DNA of 64,000 bases, from NCBI RefSeq assembly GCF_014646055.1, contig NZ_BMMS01000015.1, positions 1 to 64,000 of the forward strand, written 5' to 3'. Below, piece after piece: positions 39,575 to 47,661 of this stretch. A model generated the notes under the pieces. The model was not told the DNA's origin, searched no databases, and worked only from the letters and a program-made list of their open reading frames with translations. A program made the translations under genes and the position numbers. Source of the DNA: Wenjunlia tyrosinilytica (GTDB lineage Bacteria; Actinomycetota; Actinomycetes; Streptomycetales; Streptomycetaceae). Position 1 is the first letter of the stretch. Every line of letters begins with the position of its first letter.

Positions 39575-39712
39575 CTCAACCTTCAGTAGCGCGTGAACTG
39601 GGCGTGGTCAACTACGAGTTGACAGGCTCAGTGGGCGCCACCCTAGACTCGCATATCGCGGAAATTCCACTGACAGTTGAACAGCATGGTGGAACATTCA
39701 ACCTAAAGTTGA
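39575..39712. promoter_or_regulatory. Cluster of GTTGA-type operators, cassette A
   Basis: Within about 140 bp there are at least six GTTGA/TCAAC half-sites. They include a perfect palindrome GTCAACT-ACG-AGTTGAC at 39607-39623 and TCAAC-N5-GTTGA at 39698-39712, plus single sites near 39576 and 39676. The region separates XRE A (minus) from a plus-strand gene at 39792 and is unusually AT-rich. XRE A is the likely ligand, with cooperative multi-site binding. Confidence 0.75.
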
Positions 39713-39791
39713 TCGCTATGGCGCGGGATTCCTATGTTCTCGTCTCCCCCTGACCCGAGAACGCGGCCCCGGCGCCTGCGAGAGGGGATCG

Positions 39792-40550
39792 ATGGCTACC
39801 GCCCCAGACAACGGCCGCAGGTGGCCGAAGCGCATCGCCCGATCGGCCCGGCCGCCCCACGAGGCCGCCGTGGCGACCACCGTCCCGGCGGGCCGAGGAC
39901 GGGACGTGCCCGACCCGGACGGGGCCGACCTGCAAGGGATCGAACGCCGTATGTACTTCCTGACCCCCTCGCCGACCGCCGGGCACGGACAGATGAAGTC
40001 GCCGGGCCCGCGCCTCGCGGCGCTTCCCGGCTCCCGCCCCGAACGTCTCTCTGACCCGCGCGTCCTGCGTGAAGCCCTCGAGGCCACCGCCGGCGCCATC
40101 GTCAACGGCGCCGAATGGCTGGCCTCCTGCGCGTCCGTGCCGGCCGACGTCTTCGCGGCGTGGAACGGCGGACGGCTCGCCCATGTCCCCGCGGGCGTGA
40201 ACTGGCAGATCGTGCGCGCCATCAAGCCGCTGGGCCTCGACGCGGTCGTTCGCATGTGCGCTTCCAAGCACCACTTGGGACCGGTGCTGCTCACCATGCG
40301 CGACGGAGTCGTGGAATTCCTCGTCGCGCCCGGCACCGTCGACGGCTGGGACCTGCCCGGCACCACGGTCGACAGCCTTTCCCGGACGCTGTACTGCCCG
40401 CACCCGCACGTCGTGCCGCTGCGGGCGGTCGAGGGCCGCACCTGGCTGGTCCCCCCGGACGGAACGGGCGGGCTGACCGACGGCGACCTGCTCTACGAGG
40501 CGCTGGCCGCCGCCCGGGCCGCCGCGGCGGTCGTGGGAGCGACCTGGTAG
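39792..40550 (+). CDS. Hypothetical protein divergent from cassette A
   Basis: A 252-aa protein of unknown family. The first 75 residues are basic and Pro/Arg-rich. The rest (residues about 85-252) looks like a folded domain with strongly conserved-looking stretches (LGPVLLTMRDGVVEFLVAPGTVDGWDLPGTTVDSLSRTLYCPHPH and DLLYEALAAARAAAAVV). Its N-terminal half has no signal peptide. It is read divergently from XRE A, and the shared region holds several operator-like repeats, so it is likely controlled by XRE A. ATG 39792 is the first start of the frame; no clear RBS is seen. Confidence 0.7.
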   Translation: MATAPDNGRRWPKRIARSARPPHEAAVATTVPAGRGRDVPDPDGADLQGIERRMYFLTPSPTAGHGQMKSPGPRLAALPGSRPERLSDPRVLREALEATAGAIVNGAEWLASCASVPADVFAAWNGGRLAHVPAGVNWQIVRAIKPLGLDAVVRMCASKHHLGPVLLTMRDGVVEFLVAPGTVDGWDLPGTTVDSLSRTLYCPHPHVVPLRAVEGRTWLVPPDGTGGLTDGDLLYEALAAARAAAAVVGATW

Positions 40551-40578
40551 CGAAGTGGGTGGTGCAGACCTCTTGCCA

Positions 40579-40594
40579 CTTGGTCTAGGCCAAT
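40579..40594 (+). promoter_or_regulatory. DasR-responsive element (dre) upstream of the LPMO
   Basis: CTTGGTCTAGGCCAAT closely matches the dre consensus (a palindrome around TGGTCTAGACCA) bound by the GlcNAc-responsive repressor DasR. It lies 150 nt upstream of the LPMO ATG. This predicts induction by N-acetylglucosamine or chitin degradation. The match is seen directly; the regulator is inferred from Streptomyces knowledge. Confidence 0.8.
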
Positions 40595-40743
40595 CCTAAC
40601 CTGATGGGCAGGTCGGCCCCTCCGGGCTGCCCGGACACCGCCGTTGCCGGGCCAACCCCACAAGGCCCGGGCGGAACAAGGCGGTTGACGAGGACGCATG
40701 CCTTTCCTCACCCATGCCCCCAGCATGAGAAGGAGCCCCCCAC

Positions 40744-41706
40744 ATGCCCGCACGCCGCACGGTGGCCGCGGCCACCGCCACCACCGCCGCGTCACTGCTG
40801 TTGGTCTCGCTCGTCCCCACGCAGGCGAGCGCGCACGGCTCGATGCAGAACCCGGTCAGCCGGGTCTCGGCCTGTTACGCCGAGGGACCGGAGACACCCA
40901 AGTCCCAGGTGTGCAAGGACCTGATCGCGATGAGCGGCACCCAGCCGCTGTACGACTGGAACGAGGTGAACATCGCCAACGCCAACGGCCAGAGCCGCCA
41001 GTTGATCCCTGACGGCAAGCTGTGCTCCGCCAACCGCGACAAGTACAAGGCCCTGGACATGGCGCGCACCGACTGGCCGGCGACGAATGTCTCCGCCGGA
41101 TCGTTCAACTTCAGGTTCCGTGTGACCGCGCCCCACTCCGGCACCATGGAGCTGTACATCACCAAGGCCGGATACAACCCCACCCAGCCGCTGAAGTGGT
41201 CGGATCTGCAGACCACCCCCGTCGCCTCCACCGCCACCGGCAGAACCTCCTCAGGAGGGTTCTACAACTTCACCGGTACCCTGCCGAGCAGGACCGGACG
41301 GCATCTGCTCTACATGGTCTGGCAGCGCAACGACAGCCCCGAGGCCTTCTACAGCTGCTCCGACATCGTCTTCGGCCAGGGTGTCGCCGGCGCCCGGTCC
41401 GCGTCCGCGCCCACCGACCAGCAGATAGCCGCCGGGGCGAGCCGGTCCACGGTCGGCCACCACGGCCACGGCGGCGATGTGCCCGGCGCGAACACCGCGG
41501 TCAACCGCGGTGCGGCCAAGGGCACTTCGGTGGTCCGGGCGAGCGCCCCGCTGACGACGTCCGGTTCCGCCCGAATGGCCGCCGACGAGGCGCGGAACCC
41601 GGCCGACGGCGGGACCGGTGTCCTGTCCGTCACCCTCATGGGCGCGACGGTGCTCGCCGCCGGGTCCGCCGCCTACGCCTTCACCCGGCGGCGCACCCGG
41701 TCCTGA
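40744..41706 (+). CDS. Secreted AA10 lytic polysaccharide monooxygenase with C-terminal membrane anchor
   Basis: A 320-aa copper enzyme. The signal peptide ends VPTQASA, leaving His31 as residue 1 of the mature protein (HGSM), the first ligand of the copper histidine brace; His131 in VTAPHSG supplies the second. Cysteines pair in the chitin-binding-type fold, and AFYSCSDIVFGQG closes the domain. A low-complexity Gly/His/Ala linker and a terminal hydrophobic helix with an RRRTRS tail anchor it to the membrane. The layout resembles the Streptomyces morphogenesis-related LPMO LpmP. The RBS is GAAGGAG. A DasR site lies upstream, so chitin or GlcNAc control is likely. Confidence 0.93.
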   Translation: MPARRTVAAATATTAASLLLVSLVPTQASAHGSMQNPVSRVSACYAEGPETPKSQVCKDLIAMSGTQPLYDWNEVNIANANGQSRQLIPDGKLCSANRDKYKALDMARTDWPATNVSAGSFNFRFRVTAPHSGTMELYITKAGYNPTQPLKWSDLQTTPVASTATGRTSSGGFYNFTGTLPSRTGRHLLYMVWQRNDSPEAFYSCSDIVFGQGVAGARSASAPTDQQIAAGASRSTVGHHGHGGDVPGANTAVNRGAAKGTSVVRASAPLTTSGSARMAADEARNPADGGTGVLSVTLMGATVLAAGSAAYAFTRRRTRS

Positions 41707-41798
41707 GGTCCGGGCAGCACGGGGGGTTGGGGGGACCGGTGCCGCCGCATCCGCGGCGGCACCGGCCCGGCCCGGCACCCTTCACCCGCGGGCACCGT

Positions 41799-42989
41799 TC
41801 ACCCGCCGCAGGCCGCCCGGTTGTGCCGGGCGACCGCGTGAAAGGACAGCTTCGGCTCCCAGCGGTAGGGCGACGCCGGGTCCGTGAGGTCCTTCCTGAT
41901 CACCTTGACCAGCCCGTACGACGCCATGTCCAGGTCGTACTCGGGCACGGGGGAGTGCGGAGAGTCGACCGCGATGAACTCGTACGGAGAGGCCGACAGG
42001 AAGCCCTCCGACTCGAAGACGTCGAGCATGAACGCGATGTGGTCCGCCTGCTCCCTCTCGCTGCGCACCAGCTTGCCCTTGATCTCCGGTACCGGCTTGT
42101 CCCAGTCGACGACGTCCCAGCCGTCCCCGCCCCGCTTGGCGGCGCCTCGGTAGGTGCAGCAGCCGAACTCCAGGATCATGATCGGCTTGTTCCAGCGGCG
42201 GTAGGGGCGCAGCTCCTCGGTGTGCTCGGCGGGATCGCGGTGGTAGGAGTAGTAGTCGAGCCCCACGATGTCGAACCGGCTCCAGTCGACCTCCTCGAAG
42301 CCCGCCGCTGAACCGTAGGTGACCCGGCCGTGGAAGTGCCGCCGGGCGACGGCCGCGGCCCGGCCGAGGAACGCGTCGAGTCGGCGCAGGATCTCCTCGA
42401 AGTCGTACACCTCCTCGGTGAGGTACCTGATCCTCTCCATGAAGGTGTCGCCCGGGACTATGCCGGGGGTGAACAGGATGTGCTCGCAGCCGACGACCAG
42501 GACCACCTCCGGATCGTGGGCCCGGCGCAGCTTCTCCGCCTCCCGGGCGGTACGGGCGAGATGGGACAGGATCCGCTCCTGCGGGTGGTCGAACAGGCGC
42601 GGCTGGATCGATACCGCCAGACCCCGCTTCAGAGCGGCGGCGGAGGTCTCGACCAGCCGCTCGACCACGGTGCCGAAGACATTGACGTAGTTGCAGTGCA
42701 ACCGCCGGTCGATGGCGTCCATGTCGGTGGTCAGCGCCTGTGTGGACCACAGCGGGCGGGTCAGCTCCGGTGGGAAGTAGGACGTACCGGTGTCATAGGC
42801 GACACCCCGGTAGGTCAGCCCCCGCCCGGAGTCCGAGTGCTCGCGGGCCGTGGCGGCGCCAGCGGCCGGGGCACCTGCCAGTGCTCCGGTCGAGGCCAGC
42901 AGCCCCAGTGCCGCCGCCCGCTTCAGAAACGCCGCCCTGTCGATGCCCGCCGTGTGCCCCGTGGCGGCGCGCCCCCGTGCCTCGTTCAT
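41799..42989 (-). CDS. Secreted TIM-barrel-like hydrolase (often labelled abortive-infection protein)
   Basis: A 396-aa protein with a Tat- or Sec-type signal (RAAFLKRAAALGLLASTGALAGAPAAGAA). The mature part has a glycosidase-like pattern: TYRGVAYDTGTSYFPPE, YVNVFGTVVERLVETSAAALKRGLAVSIQPRLF, DIVGLDYYSYHRD and KPIMILEFGCCTYRG, where the E in ILEFG may be a catalytic acid. Homologues are often named abortive infection protein in databases, a label I consider unreliable. The substrate is unknown. It is convergent with the LPMO gene; the secreted nature and location suggest polysaccharide work, but no signature proves it. Confidence 0.7.
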   Translation of the reverse strand: MNEARGRAATGHTAGIDRAAFLKRAAALGLLASTGALAGAPAAGAATAREHSDSGRGLTYRGVAYDTGTSYFPPELTRPLWSTQALTTDMDAIDRRLHCNYVNVFGTVVERLVETSAAALKRGLAVSIQPRLFDHPQERILSHLARTAREAEKLRRAHDPEVVLVVGCEHILFTPGIVPGDTFMERIRYLTEEVYDFEEILRRLDAFLGRAAAVARRHFHGRVTYGSAAGFEEVDWSRFDIVGLDYYSYHRDPAEHTEELRPYRRWNKPIMILEFGCCTYRGAAKRGGDGWDVVDWDKPVPEIKGKLVRSEREQADHIAFMLDVFESEGFLSASPYEFIAVDSPHSPVPEYDLDMASYGLVKVIRKDLTDPASPYRWEPKLSFHAVARHNRAACGG

Positions 42990-43322
42990 CGTCTCTCCTG
43001 ACCTGTCCGCTCCCCGTCCGGCATCCGTGCCGGCGGTGGTTCGGGATCAGGCTGGCCGCCGGGGCACCGACCGCCCATCGGGCAAAGGTCCACCCGCGTC
43101 CGACCAAAGTCGCGCCTTCGCGGGCCGGGGCGATCCAGGAGTTGGCGGCGCCGCGCCGATGTGCTCTGCGCACCTGTCCGAGAGGAGTTGTCCGGGAACC
43201 CTCGCGCAATGCGCCCGCGGGTACTACCCTCTGGTAACACCGGCCTCGGCAGTGCTCCCCCGTCACTGACGCGGCCGGTTTTTCGTGGGCTGCAGCGGGC
43301 GGTGGCCGGCCTCTGCCGTGCG
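42990..43322. other. Spacer upstream of the secreted hydrolase
   Basis: A 330-bp region holding the promoter of the minus-strand hydrolase and the 3' flank of the squalene-synthase-like gene. It is of average GC content and holds no supported gene or clear hairpin. Confidence 0.35.
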
Positions 43323-44246
43323 TCAGCGAAGGCGGCGGGCGCGCAGGTACTCGCGGGCCAGCACCCTCAGGGCGGAGGGTGCGGAGGGGCTCGCCGAGGC
43401 GCGCAGCAGCCCCGCTCCCTCGGCCCTCGCCGCGGCGAGGGTGAGGTCGTCCAGGCGGATGAGCGCCCGGACCAGCGGCCGCCCGGCCGGGGGTGTGCGG
43501 TCCACCAGGCCGCGGCTGACGTCCAGCGTCCGCCGGGCCTTGTCCAGCGCTTCCCGAATGAGCGCCCGCGTCCCGTCGGTGTCCTTCGCGCTCTCCAGGT
43601 CGGCGCGGGTGACACCGTGGTGGGCCAGCGCCTCCTCGGGCAGCGTCAGCCGGCCGTCGCGGAGGTCCTCGGCGAGGTCGTTGACGAAGTCCAGGCGCTG
43701 GCTGGCGTCGATGTACGTCCGGCAGGCCTCGCGGTAGCCCTCGGAGCCGCCCGGACCGTCGCCGTCCCGCGGGGCGAGCAGGCCGGCGACCAGCATGAAC
43801 GCGGGCAGGGAGTACGCGTCGACGTAGGCCTGGTAGTCCGCCTCGGTCGCGAACCCGGTGAAGTCCAGATCCGCCGCGGCGGTTGTGAGGTAGTCCTCGA
43901 CATGGCCGCGAAGGCGGGGGTGGGCGGTCATGGTGTGCAGCAGCGCGCGGATGACCGGCTCGTCGCTGCCGCCGGTGTCCAGCCCCTCGCGCACCTGCTT
44001 CTCCCATGCCGCGTAGGCGGCCGTGCGCTCGTCGAGAGGACCCTCGTCGAGGACGTTGTCGCTCCGGTGCATGAACGCGGTCGCGGCGATCACATGGGGA
44101 ACCAGCGGCCGGGGCAGGAGCAGCCGGGCCGCGACGTAGGCGCTCCGCTTGAATCCGGCGACCAGCACACGCTGCTCGGTGTAGTCGTCGCGCAGTGCGG
44201 GATCGGTGATCCCGGCGGCGTCCAGCGCCCGGCTCCAGGTGCTCAT
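43323..44246 (-). CDS. Squalene/phytoene synthase family protein
   Basis: A 307-aa all-helical prenyl-transferase-like protein. The first acidic motif is FMHRSDNVLDEGPLD, and the second is LDFVNDLAEDLRDGRLTLP, in the positions of the DxxxD Mg-diphosphate-binding motifs. The family joins two prenyl diphosphates head to head, giving squalene or phytoene. Here neither HpnC/HpnD nor carotenoid genes are neighbours, so the reaction is uncertain and it may act on another substrate. ATG 44246 begins MSTWSRALDAAG. It lies between the two XRE/ImmA cassettes and is divergent from the cassette B monooxygenase. Confidence 0.85.
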   Translation of the reverse strand: MSTWSRALDAAGITDPALRDDYTEQRVLVAGFKRSAYVAARLLLPRPLVPHVIAATAFMHRSDNVLDEGPLDERTAAYAAWEKQVREGLDTGGSDEPVIRALLHTMTAHPRLRGHVEDYLTTAAADLDFTGFATEADYQAYVDAYSLPAFMLVAGLLAPRDGDGPGGSEGYREACRTYIDASQRLDFVNDLAEDLRDGRLTLPEEALAHHGVTRADLESAKDTDGTRALIREALDKARRTLDVSRGLVDRTPPAGRPLVRALIRLDDLTLAAARAEGAGLLRASASPSAPSALRVLAREYLRARRLR

Positions 44247-44383
44247 CGAGGATTCTCCCTGCTCGTGACGGCCGCTCCCGAGCCTACCCAGACCGGTCGG
44301 CTCCGGGCCGACGGGGCGCCCGGGGGCTGACGCCTCGTAGGGTGCTGCCGTAGGACAGCCGCTGAGGCGGGCTCGATTCGGGG

Positions 44384-45736
44384 GTGGATGTGCGCACAGC
44401 CGTCGTACTGGGGGGAAGCGTCGCCGGGCTCATGGCGGCCCGCGTGCTCAGCGATCACGCCGAGAGCGTGGTCGTCGTCGAGGCCGACGACCTCGAAGCG
44501 GGAGGCGCACGGCCCGGAGCGCCGCAGAGCGTGCAGCTGCACGCCCTGCTGGACATGGGCCGCACGCAGATCGAGCGTTGGTTCCCCGGACTGACCGCCG
44601 AGCTGGTGGCCGGCGGCGCGGTCGCCAGCGACGGCGTCAGGATGCGCCAGTACGTCGACGGCGCACTCAAGGTCGTCGTTCCCGGCCATGAGCTGATCGG
44701 TGCGACCCGCCCGTTCCTGGAGGCCCGTATCCGGCGCCGGGTGCTCGCCCTGCGCAATGTCCGCCTCGTGCGCGGGCGCGCGGAGGGTCTGAGGTTCACC
44801 GGACGGCGTGTCAGCGGGGTGCGCTACCTCCCCGTCGGTGACGGCGCCGATTGGGACGGCGGCTCCGGCCGGGAGTGCCTGACGGCCGACTTCGTCGTGG
44901 ACGCCACGGGGCGCTCGAGCCGCCTCGGCGCCTGGCTGGACAAGGCGGGCTGGCAACCGCCGCCGCTGGAGCGCATGCACATCGACCTGGGCTACGCCAC
45001 GGCGCTGTTCCGGCGGGGTGAGGAACTGCCGGATGTGTCGGTGGCGCATTCCGTGGAGAGCCCGCCGGCGCCCGGACAGCCCCAACTGGACGCCGGGGCC
45101 ATGGCGGAGGTCGAGGGCGGCCGGTGGATGGCGGTCCTGGTCGCCTACGCCGACCGGCGGCCCACCAAGGACCCCGAGGAGTTCGTCGCCCGGTGTGCCC
45201 GGGTGCGGGCAGCGGCGCTGCGGGAGATGGTCACCCGGTGCGAGATGCTCGGGGACGTCGCCGTCCACCGGGTGCCCGACAGCCGTCGGCGGCACTTCTG
45301 GGATCTGCGCCGCTTCCCGGCCGGCCTGGCGGCGGCGGGGGACGCCGTGGCCTCGTTCAACCCGGTCTACGGCCAGGGCATGGCATCGGCGTCACTGCAC
45401 GCGTCCTGCCTGTCGGCCTTCCTGCGCTCGGGGGCACCGCTGGACGAGCCCGCCTGGGGGTACTTCAAACGGCTGCGGGTCGTGGTGGACGCGGCCTGGC
45501 AGCTCTCCACGCTCAGCGACCTCGCCCAGCCGCATGTGTCCGGCCCCTACCCTCCCGGCTACCGCGTGGCCTCCTGGTACGGCAGCCGCCTGCTCGCCGC
45601 GTCGATCACGGACACCGAACTCAACCGGCGCTTCCTCGATGTGATCAATATGCGGGAGCATCCTCGCCTGTTCACCCGGCCGGGCACGGTCTGGCGGGTC
45701 GCGGCCAGGACCCTCACGTCGCGGGCGCGGTGGTGA
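44384..45736 (+). CDS. FAD-dependent monooxygenase, cassette B
   Basis: A 450-aa flavoprotein paralogous to 35495-36919. The N-terminal TAVVLGGSVAGLMAARVLSDHAESVVVVEAD is the FAD-binding fold and AGLAAAGDAVASFNPVYGQGMASASLHAS is the second FAD motif with GD. GTG 44384 is the start; the upstream GGGG can act as RBS. Unlike cassette A it is encoded on the plus strand, with its 3' end overlapping the membrane-protein gene by 23 nt in antisense orientation. It resembles the monooxygenases found next to XRE/ImmA pairs elsewhere in Streptomyces; the substrate is unknown. Confidence 0.9.
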   Translation: MDVRTAVVLGGSVAGLMAARVLSDHAESVVVVEADDLEAGGARPGAPQSVQLHALLDMGRTQIERWFPGLTAELVAGGAVASDGVRMRQYVDGALKVVVPGHELIGATRPFLEARIRRRVLALRNVRLVRGRAEGLRFTGRRVSGVRYLPVGDGADWDGGSGRECLTADFVVDATGRSSRLGAWLDKAGWQPPPLERMHIDLGYATALFRRGEELPDVSVAHSVESPPAPGQPQLDAGAMAEVEGGRWMAVLVAYADRRPTKDPEEFVARCARVRAAALREMVTRCEMLGDVAVHRVPDSRRRHFWDLRRFPAGLAAAGDAVASFNPVYGQGMASASLHASCLSAFLRSGAPLDEPAWGYFKRLRVVVDAAWQLSTLSDLAQPHVSGPYPPGYRVASWYGSRLLAASITDTELNRRFLDVINMREHPRLFTRPGTVWRVAARTLTSRARW

Positions 45737-46922
45737 GACGGCGCTCGACCGCCGCGAGCACCAAGGGGTGGTCCAGGCACCGGGCCACCCTGACGAGGTG
45801 GGCGCGCTCCCGCTCGGGACCGACGTCCTCGGGGCGGGAGACGGGCTCGTAGGACGGCGGCTCGCCGCGCTTCCTGCGGTCCACGGCGTCGAGGAGCATC
45901 GCCGCGGACGCGAGAGCGCGGACCTGCTCGGCCTTCAACCGCTCCCGGGCACCGGCCTCCTCGACCGCCTCGGCCAGCCGCGGGTCCATCCACGGCGACA
46001 GCGAGCGCTCCGCGTCGCAGATGTCCGCCAGCCGTCTGACGAGAAGCCATGCCCCGGCGCTGAGCAGGGACCACCGCTCGACCATGCGGCTGGGCGGCGC
46101 CAACGCGACACTGCGGCCCGAGCCGTCGACGGCGGTCTCCCACAGCCCGCGCAGGCGGCGGTAGTCGCGGCGGTCCCGCCACCACACCTGGACGACGGGA
46201 CCGGAGAAGCCCCAGTTGAGGATGAACGCCCCGATGGTGCCCGACAGCGCTCCGAGGTCGGACAGCTTGTCCCACTCGTGGTGTCCGGCCGCCGCGGCGG
46301 CCAGCGAGGGCCCCGCGAAGACGACATAGCCGAAGATGAACAGCGACGCGGTGCTGATGTGCCGCAGCCCCTTGCGCAGCCGCTCGTTCTGCGTGCGGGC
46401 GCCCTGACGGCACTCCCATGCCGCCGACAGCATCGAGTACGACAGCCCCGCCATGAAGACCGCCAGGAAGACGACCACTTCGGGGTCGCCCGCCTGGGAG
46501 ACATTGAACGTCAGGGGGTGCTCGGGACCGGTGACGCCCGCGTGGAGGAACGTGGCCGCCATCGCCGCCAGGATCGCCGCGTACACGGCCACATGACCGA
46601 TGATGCGCCCTCGGGGCGCTGGTATCTGCTTGACCTCGGCGGCCCAGATGATCGCCAGCATATGGGCGTGGGCACCGAACAGGACGATGAACGAGTAGAC
46701 CACCAGCGACGCCAGGCCCGTACGGCCGGAGAGCTCACCGATCGCGCGGTAGACCAGCGGCGACGCGGTCAGGAACGCCAGCAGCCCGGCGATGTGGCAC
46801 GAGATCATCATCACCAGCGACTCGGTGAAACCGCGCCGCAGGGCGGAGACCTTGATCGACGCGCTGGACGCGCCGATGAGGACGACGATGAGGTACGTGA
46901 TGTTGGCCGCGCCCTCAGACAC
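45714..46922 (-). CDS. MAB_1171c-type polytopic membrane protein, cassette B
   Basis: A 402-aa protein starting at GTG 46922, with GGAGG 4 nt upstream, overlapping the protease stop by 8 nt. About seven to eight hydrophobic segments fill the first 260 residues (for example ITYLIVVLIGASSASIKVSALR, ASLVVYSFIVLFGAHAHMLAIIW, FLAVFMAGLSYSMLSAAWEC), and the soluble C-terminal part includes LRGLWETAVDGSG and VEEAGARERLKAEQVRALASAA. It is the counterpart of 36970-38346 but lacks the hexapeptide repeat tail. Role unknown: membrane sensor or transporter working with the protease and XRE pair. Confidence 0.85.
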   Translation of the reverse strand: MSEGAANITYLIVVLIGASSASIKVSALRRGFTESLVMMISCHIAGLLAFLTASPLVYRAIGELSGRTGLASLVVYSFIVLFGAHAHMLAIIWAAEVKQIPAPRGRIIGHVAVYAAILAAMAATFLHAGVTGPEHPLTFNVSQAGDPEVVVFLAVFMAGLSYSMLSAAWECRQGARTQNERLRKGLRHISTASLFIFGYVVFAGPSLAAAAAGHHEWDKLSDLGALSGTIGAFILNWGFSGPVVQVWWRDRRDYRRLRGLWETAVDGSGRSVALAPPSRMVERWSLLSAGAWLLVRRLADICDAERSLSPWMDPRLAEAVEEAGARERLKAEQVRALASAAMLLDAVDRRKRGEPPSYEPVSRPEDVGPERERAHLVRVARCLDHPLVLAAVERRLTTAPAT

Positions 46923-47439
46923 CGGGCCTCCGGTTCTCCAGAGCCGATGTGTAGGCACCCGTCGCCGCTTCGCCGGGGGTGAGGTCGAGCATCTGCATCA
47001 GCTCCGTGCCTCCGATCTCCGCGAGGTGCTCCACCGGGTCGGCTGCCTCCTCGCCGTCGAGGCAGCGGCCGAGCAGGACGAGCTCCACCATGTCCTGCCC
47101 GATCCCGGGCATGAGCGCACGGGCGGTCTCCTCGTCGATGGGGCTGTCCTCGGCCGGAGCGTCGTCGTGCAGGAGGTGGAACAGCTCGTGGCAGGTGATG
47201 ACGATCTGCAGGAACTTGGGCGCGGTGGCGTCCACGACGATCACATCGCGGTCCGGCTGCACCGCGCAGAATCCGGTGACCCTGGGAGCGAGCTTGCGGT
47301 GGACGACCTCGATGGGCTTGCCGCCGCGCGATGCCGCGACCGCGTCGATGAGGTCCTCGAGCGCGAGGGGACCCTGGGGGAGTGACAGCCTGTCGCGAAT
47401 GAATTTGCGGGCACGGCGACGGTCGCTGCTGATGCCCAT
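46915..47439 (-). CDS. ImmA/IrrE-like metallopeptidase-type regulator component, cassette B
   Basis: A 174-aa protein with HELFH at residues 84-88 within VITCHELFHLLHDD, the zinc-binding helix of ImmA/IrrE proteins. The N-terminal region (MGISSDRRRARKFIRDRL) is basic. It is followed, with an 8-nt overlap, by the membrane-protein gene and preceded by the XRE gene 222 nt upstream. The arrangement is the same as in cassette A. It probably inactivates the adjacent XRE regulator in response to a signal; that activity is inferred, not shown. Confidence 0.87.
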   Translation of the reverse strand: MGISSDRRRARKFIRDRLSLPQGPLALEDLIDAVAASRGGKPIEVVHRKLAPRVTGFCAVQPDRDVIVVDATAPKFLQIVITCHELFHLLHDDAPAEDSPIDEETARALMPGIGQDMVELVLLGRCLDGEEAADPVEHLAEIGGTELMQMLDLTPGEAATGAYTSALENRRPGV

Positions 47440-47661
47440 TGGTCCCCTCCCCTTTCAGCGCGCGTCGACAGTAGTGGCGGCGACTGAGATCCTCCAACCG
47501 AGATCGTAGTCGGGCCGACGGACATTCCGCGGCCCCGCCTCCCGCGGCCCCGCCTCCCGTGAGCCCACCGGCCGTGAGCCCGGCCCTCCTCGCCGTTCCA
47601 CGCCCTCCGGGCGCCGAGCGGCGAGGATCCCCCGCTGCCCGGGGGGCGGTTGCCGGGCCCG

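Noticed and set aside
41799..42989. Phage abortive-infection gene
   Set aside because: Only a database habit supports that name; the sequence shows a signal peptide and a glycosidase-like barrel pattern.
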